The notes beneath the pieces were generated by a model. The model was given only the letters and a program-made list of their open reading frames with translations, made no database searches and had not been told where the DNA came from. From Plazaster borealis (Eukaryota > Echinodermata > Asteroidea > Forcipulatida > Labidiasteridae): a DNA stretch of 64,000 nt. The translations under genes and the position numbers were made by a program. Location of the stretch: NCBI GenBank assembly GCA_021014325.1, contig CM037467.1:11856773-11920772 (forward strand). The letters run 5' to 3'. This document shows, one piece after another, positions 30,201 to 41,662 of the stretch (positions are counted from its first letter, which is position 1; the number at the start of each line of letters is the position of its first letter).

Positions 30201-33200
30201 TTCCAGAGTTTGGAGTGTTGGGAGTCAATCCATTCAACTCCGAGCCCAACAAAGGTAAGGAAAAGCAAAGCACTGACCTTGAACAGAAAAATAAGTTTAA
30301 AAACCAAATGCGATACAAAAAAGGGCTACAGTGTCGATGGATTCGTGACGTGCCACAAAAGGTCAGAATTGCTCACAATATGATCACATGTTGGGTGACA
30401 TGTAACTAGTGCGTAAAGCGCTCGCTTACCACCACTGTGGCCCTGGTTCGATTTCTGGCTATATAGGGCTATTTTGTGCATTTGGTACTCTCCAAACACT
30501 TTCGATCTCTGGCTGTGTGCTCTGTGGTCAAATGGGTCGATGTGGCTGGCTGTCAAAGGCACCATTGCATGCCTGGGGCTCGAACACGTTGTAGCCTAGC
30601 CGCGTACTTCATTTGCAATTTATTCAGCTTCTCAGAATTGGTTTACCTTCCCTATGGAGTTCGAACTAAAGAGGGCGAACAGAACCATGTGACACGGCCC
30701 GACAAGAAGCACTTTTGGCCATTGAGGAAATGATGCTGACCCTTCGTATAAAACAGGTCACGCACCAGTTCACACAACCAACATTTTGTAAGTGGACATC
30801 TGTATGTAATTTACCCATAGGGATTCGTGCCCATAAGGTTGGACAGTGCGGTTACGTATGTCTGTACGAGTGCTCCCTGTAGTTTTGACTCTAAAACCTT
30901 CAATCACTGCGCATTACTGATATTGCATTCCCCTTGATTTAAGATTCAATTGACAAGGCTTATGGAATATAAAGTATTCTGTTGTAAATTAATTCTGCTG
31001 TATTCTGTTGTATAATTCTGCTTGTGAATGTTGACAGAGTGTGGAGGGAAAATCTTAATGCCGGCTGAAGGGGAGACTAAGTTGTACTCACCCGGATGGC
31101 CCGACTACTACGGCAACCACATGGAATGTGAATGGGTCGTGTCAATCGCTGAGGGCCTACGTATACGAATCCATTTCGAGCGTGTGAGTATACCATTCAA
31201 TAGACCTTTAGTACCGATGACGTCACAGTTTGTTTACCACTTTGTAGAAGGATCGGAGACCGTTGTGTCTTAGCTCAACTGTCGGAAATGTTACATACAG
31301 CCCTTAAGCAACGCAGTAAACAAACCGTGTCGTCATCAGTACAGGGTTCTTTTCGAGTGTTTGGTTTCTTTTTAGTGGGGCAGGTAGGACAAATATTGTG
31401 GGAAATTTGTCCTTTGTTTATTTTGAAGGCAGTGTGCAGCAAAATTAGCCCAGCGTAGCCGGGAGACCGAGCCTAAGCCGAGGTTCGGGATAAAACCACA
31501 GGGTTAACAGTTTCCAAGCCCTCTTCTAAACGAGGGCGCTGTTCACTTGATAACCATTCCCTAAACAAACATTTCTTGATATCTCAATGTAGTTTGACGT
31601 GGAGGAGGAAGAGGATTATCTCAGCTTGGGCAACGGGGTCAGCAGCAAACGAGCTCCGATCCTATATAAATACAGCAGTCGCACCAAACCGTCTGACATC
31701 ATCTCTAGGGGATCGGACGTTTGGTTCAAGTTCGTCTCCAGCGTGGCGGTTTCACGGCGGGGTTTCGAGATCGTTCTCACCGAGCAACCCACGAACGGTA
31801 AGCGTTAAGTGTGTGACTGTTGTAGCCACTCTAGGTACAAGAAACATACATTTATACCTTGGTGGCCTGTACACTATATTATACACTAATGGTAATCCGC
31901 ACTGAACTATAATGATACACCCTTGCATTGGAATGGCTGCCATCGCCGAGGTCAAACAATGGAAACGTGCACACGCGCAACACACAACTCTCAACCAATG
32001 ATAGGTCTTCATTGACATCATCGGTGAGGGTGCTGTTTGGGTCTTGTGACGTCACATGCAAGGGGTCTATTATGGTGTTGAGGTTAAATGATCCCAACTC
32101 GTCCCTGTACCGTGTTCACTTCAAGTTGATTTAAAAGCTATGATTTCCATTATAAACGCACATCATAAAATAAATAAAAAGGGAAATATGAGAGTCAGGC
32201 AAACAGTTCCAGACAATTTTAAAGAAGGTCTCGACATTCACATTTTTCAATGTTTCAATTAATGTTCTTGGGCACAACCGCACAATGTTCTGCTACCAAA
32301 ATGCTTCTCTTGCATACAGTGCAGTTTTGGTTGTTTGGATGCTATAAACGTTGCTTCGCGTGTCAAGTATATTCTAAAGATGTACTTGATTTGGTAAACG
32401 TAAAGACAAGATTACTGTTTGGGTTGTATCTCTTCCTTTCTGTCAACTCAGAATTTCACTTTTGAAGGTAAAAACTAAAGAAAAACTATCGTTTGCAAGG
32501 TTGATATTTTGGTTGGTACGACAAACTGGTTGATCCGGGTTCTCTTGTTCTCCTGTTTTTCTCTTCTTCTTCAAGAATGTGGAGGCATTTTCACGGTGCC
32601 CACCACCGGGAAACTGAGCATCGCTTCACCGGACTTCCCCAACGACTACCCGACGCAGACAGACTGCCTTTGGCAGTTCCGCTCCGCCTCGGAGCGGCGG
32701 ATCCACATCGGCTTCACGGAGTTCGAGACGGAGTACGGCTACGACAAGGTCCAGATCGGCAACGGATTCGAGCCGAACGTTAACATGACGAACCTGGTCC
32801 TGCAGCACAGCGGAGATAACATGCTCGGGATAGAGGGCATGCTCGCCTTCCAGTCTACCGGTCCCGTGGCTTGGCTCTCCTTCAAGACGGACGAGTACAA
32901 CCAGCGGAAAGGGTTCCGGTTTAATGTTTACAGCGAGGAGGCATCCCCGTGGTGAGTTAAATCTGTTGGATTCTTGAGACTGGCAACGGAACCAAAGTTG
33001 AAGCCTGTTTTTGTAATGTAGGTGCCTTCCCCCTATTCGCCCCGCTGACTCGTAGGCTACATTGTGGGGGTGATTCTTAAGTACAGACATGGGTTTTTTC
33101 CTGCATTGTGGGGTTAAGCCCACCATATTTTTTTTAAAGAGACATAGGCACTGGTCTTACATTCTCAATGGTTTCATTGGATAGACAAATGCATTCAATG

Positions 33201-33941
33201 ACGCATTACCAGACTGATAGAGACACACAATGAGTGGAACATATCCAAGGTCAAAGGTACATCTGGCAGGTAACCGCCAGGTTCCAAAGGCCGGTATTTG
33301 ACGTTATTCACGAGCCTCGAAGTGTGACGACAGATGTTCGGGCTGAGAGTGACCCGGCCAAAACCGTAGCCATAGTACGGAAAACAAATATTTACCGCTC
33401 ATAAATGTGGTCCAGTTACTTTTTTCTCCGTATATAAACATAATTGGGAAACATTTTCATTTCTCTACATCAATGACAATGCAAAGGTGATTAAACGAGA
33501 TCTTCTCTGTTCTCATCTTACTCCATTTACAGGATTGTGGCATCTTCGATCACAGAATCTTCGCACGACTCGGTGGACGACTCCGACGTGACTATGCCCT
33601 CAGAGGACAACCTCGATCTCCAACTTCATGATCAAGAGGTCGACCCCGAACCAAACACCCCGGCACCAACACCACCGAGGAAAAATGGAAAGAAGCCAAA
33701 GAAGCCCAAAAAGCCGAAGAAGACCACTGCCGTGCCGACCACCGAAGTGCCGACCACAACGACGAAGAAGCCCACGACGACCCAGCCTCCGACAACGACG
33801 GTCACCACACAGCCTCCTACAACGACGCCTAAGACCACGACTGTCGCTACAACCGTCAAAGAGGAGCCCTTCTACGAGTCGGACAGCATGAGCGAGAGCT
33901 CCGACTACGAGAGCAAATTCTCCATCTCGTCCTCGGAATAG
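24290..33941 (+). CDS. Secreted protein: 8-Cys module, three two-cysteine CUB domains, Thr/Pro-rich tail
   Basis: Unrecognised secreted protein of 666 residues from nine exons: 24290-24394, 27582-27711, 28445-28660, 29131-29496, 30207-30254, 31038-31183, 31593-31797, 32576-32951, 33533-33941. Residues 1-29 form a signal peptide with core LLLQATLLFLVV. RHRR (46-49) is a furin-type site closing a short propeptide. Exon 3 codes an eight-Cys module with a weak likeness to LDL-receptor class A repeats (ICDGEQLC, LCDGDENPKWC). CUB1 fills exon 4, CUB2 is split over exons 6 and 7, and CUB3 is exon 8. Each keeps only the first CUB cysteine pair. CUB1 and CUB3 retain the Glu-Asp-Asp set typical of calcium-binding CUBs; CUB2 lost the last Asp. 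The tail has KPKKPKKPKK, then a Thr-rich mucin-like stretch and an acidic Ser/Tyr-rich end. The ATG at 24290 fits the signal peptide best; in-frame ATGs at 24206 and 24251 would lengthen it. It is a tandem paralogue of the gene at 39844. Confidence 0.85.
26325..26580. mobile_element. Palindromic MITE-like element, family P2
   Basis: Ends ACACTCAAAAC and GGGAGTGTAG are inverted. Internal blocks CCAATTTCTGGGTCAATGTG and AACTGACGCGAGAATCCGAG match the other P2 copies. It lies in the first intron of the first CUB gene. Confidence 0.75.
27018..27495. repeat. Tandem repeat, three units of about 160 bp
   Basis: Units start at 27018, 27180 and 27341, each with GTAGTCAAACC. Each contains GGTTGTTATCGCAGACA, CAAAGATGGTGCCTTAAAA and GGTCACTTTCGAAACCA. 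The third unit is shortened. Units differ by several substitutions, so the array is not very recent. It ends about 90 nt before exon 2 of the first CUB gene. Confidence 0.88.
28047..28312 (-). mobile_element. SINE-like element, family S2
   Basis: Copy of the S2 family in intron 2 of the first CUB gene (TTCTGGTTGTTGAATCCAAG, GAATTATTCCAGGGAAAACC, CCACTTCGCCAACCTGACC). The right end on the minus strand forms the decayed tRNA-like head. Confidence 0.72.
29525..29863 (+). mobile_element. MITE-like element, family P1 (diverged)
   Basis: Starts CTTAAATGTACTGTACACTT with TTGGTAA and ends GTGTACAGGGCCTTTAAG, so the terminal inverted repeats are still visible. Internal GAGCTCAATTGGTCATCGAG matches other P1 copies. 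It directly follows the donor site of the CUB1 exon. Confidence 0.72.
30408..30600 (+). repeat. Possible tRNA-derived repeat
   Basis: The plus strand shows a box-A-like stretch around GCGTAAAGCGCTCGCTTACC and a box-B-like GGTTCGATTTCTGG about 35 nt later. I found no second copy in the window, so this is weak. Confidence 0.35.
33120..33350 (-). mobile_element. Repeat family P6 (minus orientation)
   Basis: Contains AGGCACTGGTCTTAC at the left and, on the minus strand, GAACATCTGTCGTCACACTT followed by CGAGGCTCGTGAATAA at the right. Copies in the other orientation lie at 45303-45700 and 63095-63530. It is located in the last intron of the first CUB gene. Confidence 0.7.
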
Positions 33942-34504
33942 GCCTAGCTCATTGTAGCCATCTTTTAGTCTTGTTCCCTGTATATATGCAACAACAACAA
34001 AACACCAGAAGTGTACTCACCTAGTAGTACAACAGCCATTTCTCAGTTAGGGGCCAGACTAATTTCTAGCCGTCTAGCCTCGCTTTGGTTACAGTAATAT
34101 GAATCGAAGAAAACAAGATGACATATTTTGTATTAAAGGTATTCAGGCGATTGCACATGCCTCCACAGAAGCAATTATGTCACAAGCCTAGTTTGCATTT
34201 TGGTCACGTGTCAAATTCTTAAGACATCAGTCATTACAAATCAGTCAATACAAAATGGAGTCTGAAGACTCCAAAATTTTCCCAAAAATTATGCAAACGT
34301 TTATCGATATTGATGTTGATATCTGGATTGTCTTAAAGATGGTCTCGAGAAGTAAAATCGTTTCTTATTGTTTTCGAGTTTCAAACAGTGGACATGCTCA
34401 TTGCATTTCGGTTTGACTTCGGTTTCGGTTTCGGATATTTCCGTGACACTTCGGCTGATTTTTGAGAAAGACAAACTATGTGTAATCGTCCATGATTGTG
34501 ACTG

Positions 34505-34510
34505 AATAAA
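34505..34510 (+). promoter_or_regulatory. Candidate poly(A) signal for the first CUB gene
   Basis: AATAAA 564 nt after the stop codon, preceding a GTGT-containing stretch. It supports ending the first CUB gene here rather than joining it to the next one. Confidence 0.55.
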
Positions 34511-37500
34511 GGACAATAAGACATCATTTATCAATGGTGTATCCCAATACTTACTTCCTTTTCTGTAGAAGTTACGTTAATTTACAGTATTGCCTAAATT
34601 TTGCCTTGTTTAATAATATTATTTTACGTAGATTTTATATAGACATTAATTTAGTAATGGGGTTGTGAAAAGTTAAAATTACATACTTTTTGTTCGGACG
34701 CATAATAAGCAGTACTTTGTATTTTATGAACAAGCTCATGGAAAAAAAGTACTTTCAGAATCATTATCGTGTAGAGAATACAATTTTGTGAAAAATTACA
34801 TGATTTTCTATCCCAACAAATAAGGGCGCTGTTATTTGGATTAGAGGGGTAAGTTGTTTACTTGACAGCAAACTAATAACACCACAAATGAACAGAAATT
34901 AATAAGTAACCTCTAGTTGTAAAGAACACACGGTTTTTAAATAATCTTTTTTAAGTTAAATAATTTATATTACAGGTCATTTTCTATGCGTTAATAAATT
35001 CGAACAAAGACCATTTTTCTCAAAGACGCAGCGAGCGAAACAAATGCTTAAAGCAAATTGCTTGGTAACAGAGATTAACAGGAAACCAGTTAAAAACGAT
35101 TTGTACAGCGTTTACATTTTGGCTGGTTACCTTTGAAAATAGCAACAATGTTTGACCCCCAAAAGGGCGCCACTTTAATATTCTTCATAGCCACGACGCA
35201 CTTGACGTCACGCTGTTTTGTCTTTGTTGTATACTGTGTCGATTTTGAATCTTTACCACGATTATGTTTACTCGTTTTAAATCAAGTTTATTCAAGTATT
35301 TAGAAAAATCGACTATAATGTCCACTTATTAAACACTAAAGTAAAACATAAATAACAAATTCCTAAATGTAAAGTAGAGCTCTAGAATCGTCAATAAACT
35401 TTCTCTTTTGTGCGCATGTTAAAACGAATTAAAAATTTGTGTTTATTTAATTTTATTCCGAACTATGCTTTAAGGAGACACTGTCATTGGCATTGCCATT
35501 TTCATTGTCAAGTTCCCTATGTGAGCTCTGATAATGAAAGTGGGATTTGATATTTCTTAACAAGGGACCAGGCTATCTTCTCCTTCGCCTCGGTTCCGTT
35601 ACTGCATTATAGTGTGTTGAAGAAAAGCAAAAATACAAAAGCAAGAAAGCAAAATGGCGACGCAGTGACCTCCGCGATCCCACTATACAAATGTTGGGTA
35701 GTTCAGTTTAATTTTCAAATCAATTTATATTCCCACTTCACCCTTAGGCCTATGGTTGTGATAAAACACCCAAAGAAAAACAACGTTATTTAACAACAAA
35801 TATGTACAATATATACACAACTAAACTAGGCAACGTTTGCTTATGAACCCCTTGCAGGGGCTGCTTTCTGAGTGGTCTGCCATTTTGGGAGTTAAAAATG
35901 CATGTAAAGATGGTGAGCGTGTGACACAGAAACAGATGAAGAAACTGCACTCCCCAAATTGCGCAACGATGACTTATTGTGGTGATGACGTCGGATTAAC
36001 CACAGAGAAAGGGTTAACCAAGCAGAGATAGCTTTGTAAAAACATATCGGAACTTGTTAAGTATTAGTGCATCACCCAATGTTAAAAAGTGATGAACATC
36101 CATTATGTTGCCTTTGGCGAAAAAGCAAGGATCAGGAATGGTTGGGTCCGCCGTTTCTTGTCTATAAATTATTCGTGTCAAAATAAATTTGTCTCGCAAC
36201 ACGCTTCGTTCTCACAAATTGAGTTGACCTATATTCTGATATGATCTTAGGCCAAGTAACAAAAATAACGAGCTTCTCGTCCGGACTTTTCAAATAAAAA
36301 GGAGGAGGCACGGCTTTACTATTAATTAGTTGTTTTCAATTTTTTTGCATTTCTTTTCCAAGATGGCCGCCATGCTAAATATGGCTGGCCAAGGTATATT
36401 TATTCACAGATATTGTGCTATTTGAGTATACTGATGCAATGGATGACAATTTAAATGATTTGTATCATTTTAGTCCACTTGCTAAGCAAGTTTCAAAATT
36501 CAGAAGCGGCTGTTGTATTGCAAAGGTGAAAAAAGAGTCTAGACAAATTCTTAATAAACCAAGGAACTTCGGCCAAAAAGGAGGCGGGCTGGGACGAGAA
36601 ACTCGTTACTGTTGTTATTTGGCCTTATTCAAAGGCTAAACTAGATCGCTCAAGGTTATAGGTATAACTTATAAGGTTTTTTTTCCCCAAGTGAAATGCA
36701 ATAAATAGAGACGACCCTGAGCGTAATTTCAAATTTTAAAGAAGTAGTTGTTGTGCATGTGTGTGGCTCAATAAATTTACCGGTCGGCCATTTTGAATTT
36801 CCTTTCAGCAAACCTAAGTGTAACCAAAAATGCATCTGGACCATCATTGTGAAACATATACAGCGTAAAATGTTCACAACTAATACTCAATCGTTTCAAG
36901 CAATTATAATGATTTCTTATTACCATAGCAAAATAATACTTCAAAGTATTACTTTAGATACACAATTTTCAGGTGGGAAATTGTCAAGCAAAATCTTATT
37001 GAAACTACAGTGATGTGCGAACAGGTAAATAGGTCAACTTACTGTCAGTCCGGACACACTGTCCCGTCCATAGAAATCTCGCCACGCCGAAAACCTGCTT
37101 CTCACTGTTGGTGACCAATTTCACCCTTGGGGCAATTATTTCAGTTTTAAAAGCTCAGACAACCTCGGCATAAATCTATCTTCGATTCTGCTTGTAATAT
37201 CGTGAATCTCAGGTAAAAAGGGGCAAAGTGGCTGATGGGCAGAATGGCCTTCTCGGCCGGTCATGGTGGCCCTCCCTGGACAACAGCTTGGAATGTGTCT
37301 CTATCTATCTACTTTTCTACCTGGCAACAATCATATATTGGACTGACTATAATGGCCGATGGTCATACATAAAAGATGTGTTAATTAACTTGAAACTGTC
37401 CTGGCCTGGCCTGGACCAGTGTAATACTTAACCTAAGACATCAATGAAATACCTGATAAGAAATAACAATGGAATGAATAAATATCTACACTCCAGTGAA

Positions 37501-39843
37501 CTAGTGCCAACCTTAAAGGAACTAAAAATAAGAATAGCCGGAGATTAAATGCCCTTTGCTGTGACCATACACTACATGGACTGACAACGAGGTCACTGGT
37601 GCACATCATACCTTGAGGGACCGTAAGTGATCAAAAGAGGGTCCTTAGGCCGAAGACCACTTACAGGCCCGAGGGTGTGTGGAGGTGGGGTAGATGTGCA
37701 CTATAGTGACCGAATTATGCCAGTCCATATTATATGTTTTTGTAAACACACTCAGTCCAAAGCAGGAATTTTTTTATATTTTTTTAATTCAATAATGAAC
37801 TCATGAGTGAGTCTACAATAAGCAAGTTAACAATTTATTCTCCTTTCATTTCAAGTAGATTCAGTTTTTTAACTTGCTGTTCACTGTCCACATCATGAGA
37901 GGGCGCCATAACCAGTCAAAAATTGAGCATAGGCCCGGGAACTATTTCCTGGACGCACGCGTGATTGACGCGCGCGTCTAGTTCAAAGTGGTACAAATTT
38001 CCTTAGCTTTTTTTTGAGATTATGGTGGACAAAATAGGAGTGGGTTTTAGGTGTGTGAAACCAGATTGATACCCAAACCAAACAGTGACTTCGTAATGTG
38101 TCCTTCATATCTCAAAATGGATTTTGCGCAAGCCTATATTATGAAGTAACTATAACAAGTAAACTTACGGGTACAATTACCATGTGTAAAATCTCGTTTG
38201 GAGGTCTCTGAAAAGAGCCAGTGTGGTCTCACCGGCTCTTTTGTGGTGGTTCTAATGCTCTAAACGCTCTCACGAGAAGTGCTTCACAATTATTTCCACA
38301 CAATAATAAGCTTCACTCGGAATAACAGTTTGAAAAATAATTCAGTTAATTTCAACCGTTTCTGCAAGTCCACACGTTTCTAATTAGTTTATTACCAAAG
38401 CGATAATTGCAGAGCTGTTCGGCACACAATGTTATAATAAAAATATGATTATTGGGAAATATTCACCCCACACCGAGAGGTGCCCTTTGGTAATTCAACT
38501 GTCACACGTCACAATATGACTACGTGACAACAGGTGTCGCCCCGGGTTGTTAAAGGAAGGGTCGAGTTCCCTGTAGTCTAAACACAATTAGGCGTCCTGA
38601 TTCTCGTCAATCCAAAGGGGTGTCACATATTGTTCTCCAAACCTCGATGTGGAGAAAACAAAATGGCAAAAACAAAGTTGTAAATTCTTCCGTTGGTGCG
38701 ATTGAGTTTCAATCGTGGCGCGGCCATCTTGTTTCCTTCCACCATTGAAAAACAGTGCAACTATAAACATGAGACTGGAGAGGTGAAACAGTCGGAGTTT
38801 CTCTATTTGCATTAGTAAAATCAATCATTCAGTATAATACTGTTACAAAAAGGTTACACGACAGAGACGATGAAAGCCAGGGTTTTTTTCGGATTCTCAG
38901 AAGCTAAAGATTATCTAGTTTTAGAATAAATATAAAATTAAGTCTATGGCAACTTTGTCTCACGTCCCATTTTTTTTTTCATTCTTTTTTTTTTTTACAT
39001 GAATGAAACGGCGCCCGGTATATTGTTTTGACAACAGTATAGTTCCCAATTGAATTGATTTGTTCTATCATTATGTTGTTTACAAAAAAGATAAATTCTG
39101 CGAAAGAGTGACGCAGCCCTCCCTTTAACCTTCAAGAAAGGGAAAAAATCTACGATTATGAGGTAACAAGTTCGAACCCTGCAGGGTGACAGTTCATGGC
39201 AAGTCAGCCTTCGGTAATTTGACTGTAGCGGAACCCAGCCGGCGGGCGCCCCGTGATTGGTCGCGCAAGCCCCCGGAAGGTCTCCCCTCCGGTGCACTCT
39301 GATTGATTCTCCATATTGGCATCCAACCTGTTGGAAACTTTGTAATTCTTTCCTTGACGATTCGCCGCTGTGCTTAAAAAACAATACCCCCTTATTTTAA
39401 CAAATCAAAGTTACAACATTCAGTCCTGCCTTATGGTAAGGTTGGATTAAACACAATCGATGATTGAAGAACCGAAGAGTTGGCGGATTTCAAGTGAGAT
39501 TTTTTTTTTCGTGGAGGGATCGTAAAAGAGGGCAGTAACCTCGGTCATATTCACTCCACAGACCATAAATCTCTCCGAGAAAATAACAGCTTGCCAACTT
39601 TCCCATTAGGTTTCTCATGTGCCTAGTCTAGGGGTGAACCGGGGTGTGTTAGTGTGTGGGGAAACAGGAGGGTCTGTGTTTTCTGTGGCTATTTCTTGCT
39701 GACGCGTCACATCACAGCTTTTGGTAACGGACTGTTTTTCGCAACCAGAGCTTGCTCTCGTCTGTGCACGACGCGAGGTCCGCTTTGGCGTGTAAGGGCT
39801 CCACCAAGGTTTGTGGATAATTTTCTTTCTCGAGTTCCCCAAG
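34511..39843. other. Intergenic stretch between the two CUB genes, no supported gene
   Basis: About 5.3 kb of AT-rich sequence with no ORF that resembles a protein family. A hairpin element lies at 37560-37735, and a stretch at 38175-38285 resembles family P3. The final 200 bp before 39844 are GC-richer and should hold the promoter and 5' UTR of the second CUB gene. Confidence 0.6.
37560..37735. mobile_element. Imperfect palindromic element
   Basis: The left arm has TGGACTGACAACGAGGTCAC, GTGCACATCAT and GACCGTAAGTG. The right arm carries their inverted counterparts (CCACTTACAGG, GATGTGCACTATAGTGACC, GCCAGTCCA). The arms are diverged, so it is probably an old MITE. Confidence 0.6.
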
Positions 39844-41628
39844 ATGGGTCTCCAAATTTGGATCTCACTTTTGGTCGTTTTCGTTGGGATTTCATCCACC
39901 CAGGCAAAGCCCATGACACTATTCGGAGATGATGCCGAGGTAAGTCTGACAAAATAAAGTTTCTTTTTTGTGTGTTGGTGTGTGTGTGTGAGTGTTTTGT
40001 CAGCGTTGACAAGAGTTGAGTGGCGGTTAAAACTATGCCGAGAGAATTGTCAAAAAGACGGCCTGGCTGACCTTGGCTTGGCCTCGCTTGATATTGAATG
40101 GGGATAAAACTCCACTTTGGGCAATCTTTCATTGGGAAATGTAGTCTTCAAAAGACCATCAATACATGTCAGAGAATGAATTCTCGATGGAGAACTCATG
40201 GGACTGACACGCAATAGCGTCCGAGGAAGTGTGTGGTGTGACGGTCGGGTGAGACTCGGTGCTAGGAAATTTAGTCTACGTTAGCTAAAATAATATACTA
40301 GCCCTCGTCTTGTCCAACATGTCTGGTTTCAAACATGGCCTTTCTTCCATGGTTTCGACAACCTTTGTGCAGACTTATACGAAGTACGGCTTCATCGCTC
40401 TGATAGAAACTTACTGGGGCCTTTTAAAACCAATCATGGAACAATGTTCACCTATACATTTTGTCACATGAAATATGAAAATCAAATATTCAATGATCTA
40501 TTGATCTATTGATCATCGTGCCGGGTAGATTACTTGAAAACTTGGTTCTTTCAGTGAGCTTGAGGGAATTAGAGAATTGTAAACAACGAAGACAATACAA
40601 AATATTGACCTTTATTTGAACTGTAACATTTGACTTTTGAATAAAGTGGGTTAAATTTACCACTTTTCAAGATAAATTTGGAGACAGTTTTTTGAATAAT
40701 GTAAAATAATCCCATTATTTCATAACGCTGTTTAGCTAAATAATTCCTTGCTAAACAAAAACTGTGTGTGTGTGTGTGTGTTCTTACACATGCCGACTTA
40801 TGGGGTACTTGTAACAATGGAACAATGGACCTCACAAGGTAATAACAATGGAACAATTGGGCTCCACAAGGGGATTCTTTAGAAAAGGGAATAATAGAAC
40901 AACAATAGCAGTACCCCACAAACCGGATTTGTAAGGTTGTGTGTGTGTGTGAGTGGTTCACTGCTAATTATTACATGACAAATAAAGTTGGTAAGCATAT
41001 TTTTGTTCTGCTTAGCAGCTAATATTTAACCCTTTCTCGCAAGAAATGTATATAAAGTTTGTTTGTACCGACGACTTGGTTTTGTCTAAAAACATTTAAC
41101 GAATACTGCTGACTTCGCTTGAGCTATAAATAACATTAGCGTCTTACTGAAGGTTAAGTTTCTGGGATCTTTGAGGACAAGAACACGTGTTTTTGAAGTT
41201 AAAGAGGCAGTCTGGGTCTTTTAAAAACAATAAATATAAGATATACATTAAATAAATAAATAAATACTCCCAATGTAATCGTGTTGGCGGAAATTCGTGT
41301 TATTTTAACACCCCGGTTTTTGCAGTGAGAGCATATCAGACCAATTTTCTGACTTTGGCAGTCATGGGCGTATATTGTTATATAATTTTTGAAACTAAAA
41401 ATACATGTTTATTTTGTCTACATTCACTCACCAATTCCTTTGTTAGTTTAGACAAATAATTAAATATGAGTAGGCCTAGGCTACAGCTATTTAACGAATT
41501 TTGTAAAAATTTTAAATTATTATCAAAGGTATTTTAAAACTTCTATGTTTTTTATTTTAGGGTTGTTGTGAAATATGTACAGACCCCTGAGCAGGGGAGC
41601 CATGCTGCACCTTAACGTTGTAATCAAT

Positions 41629-41662
<34 letters not shown>

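Noticed and set aside
32626..33126. Long antisense ORFs across CUB exons
   Set aside because: They mirror GC-rich third positions of the real exons and have no features of their own.
37228..37431. 67-codon ORF with a hydrophobic stretch in the intergenic region
   Set aside because: Isolated, without splice partner or homology, next to a decayed palindromic repeat.
33941..39844. The two CUB genes being one long gene
   Set aside because: The first has a stop codon and AATAAA, and the second starts with its own signal peptide in a strong start context.
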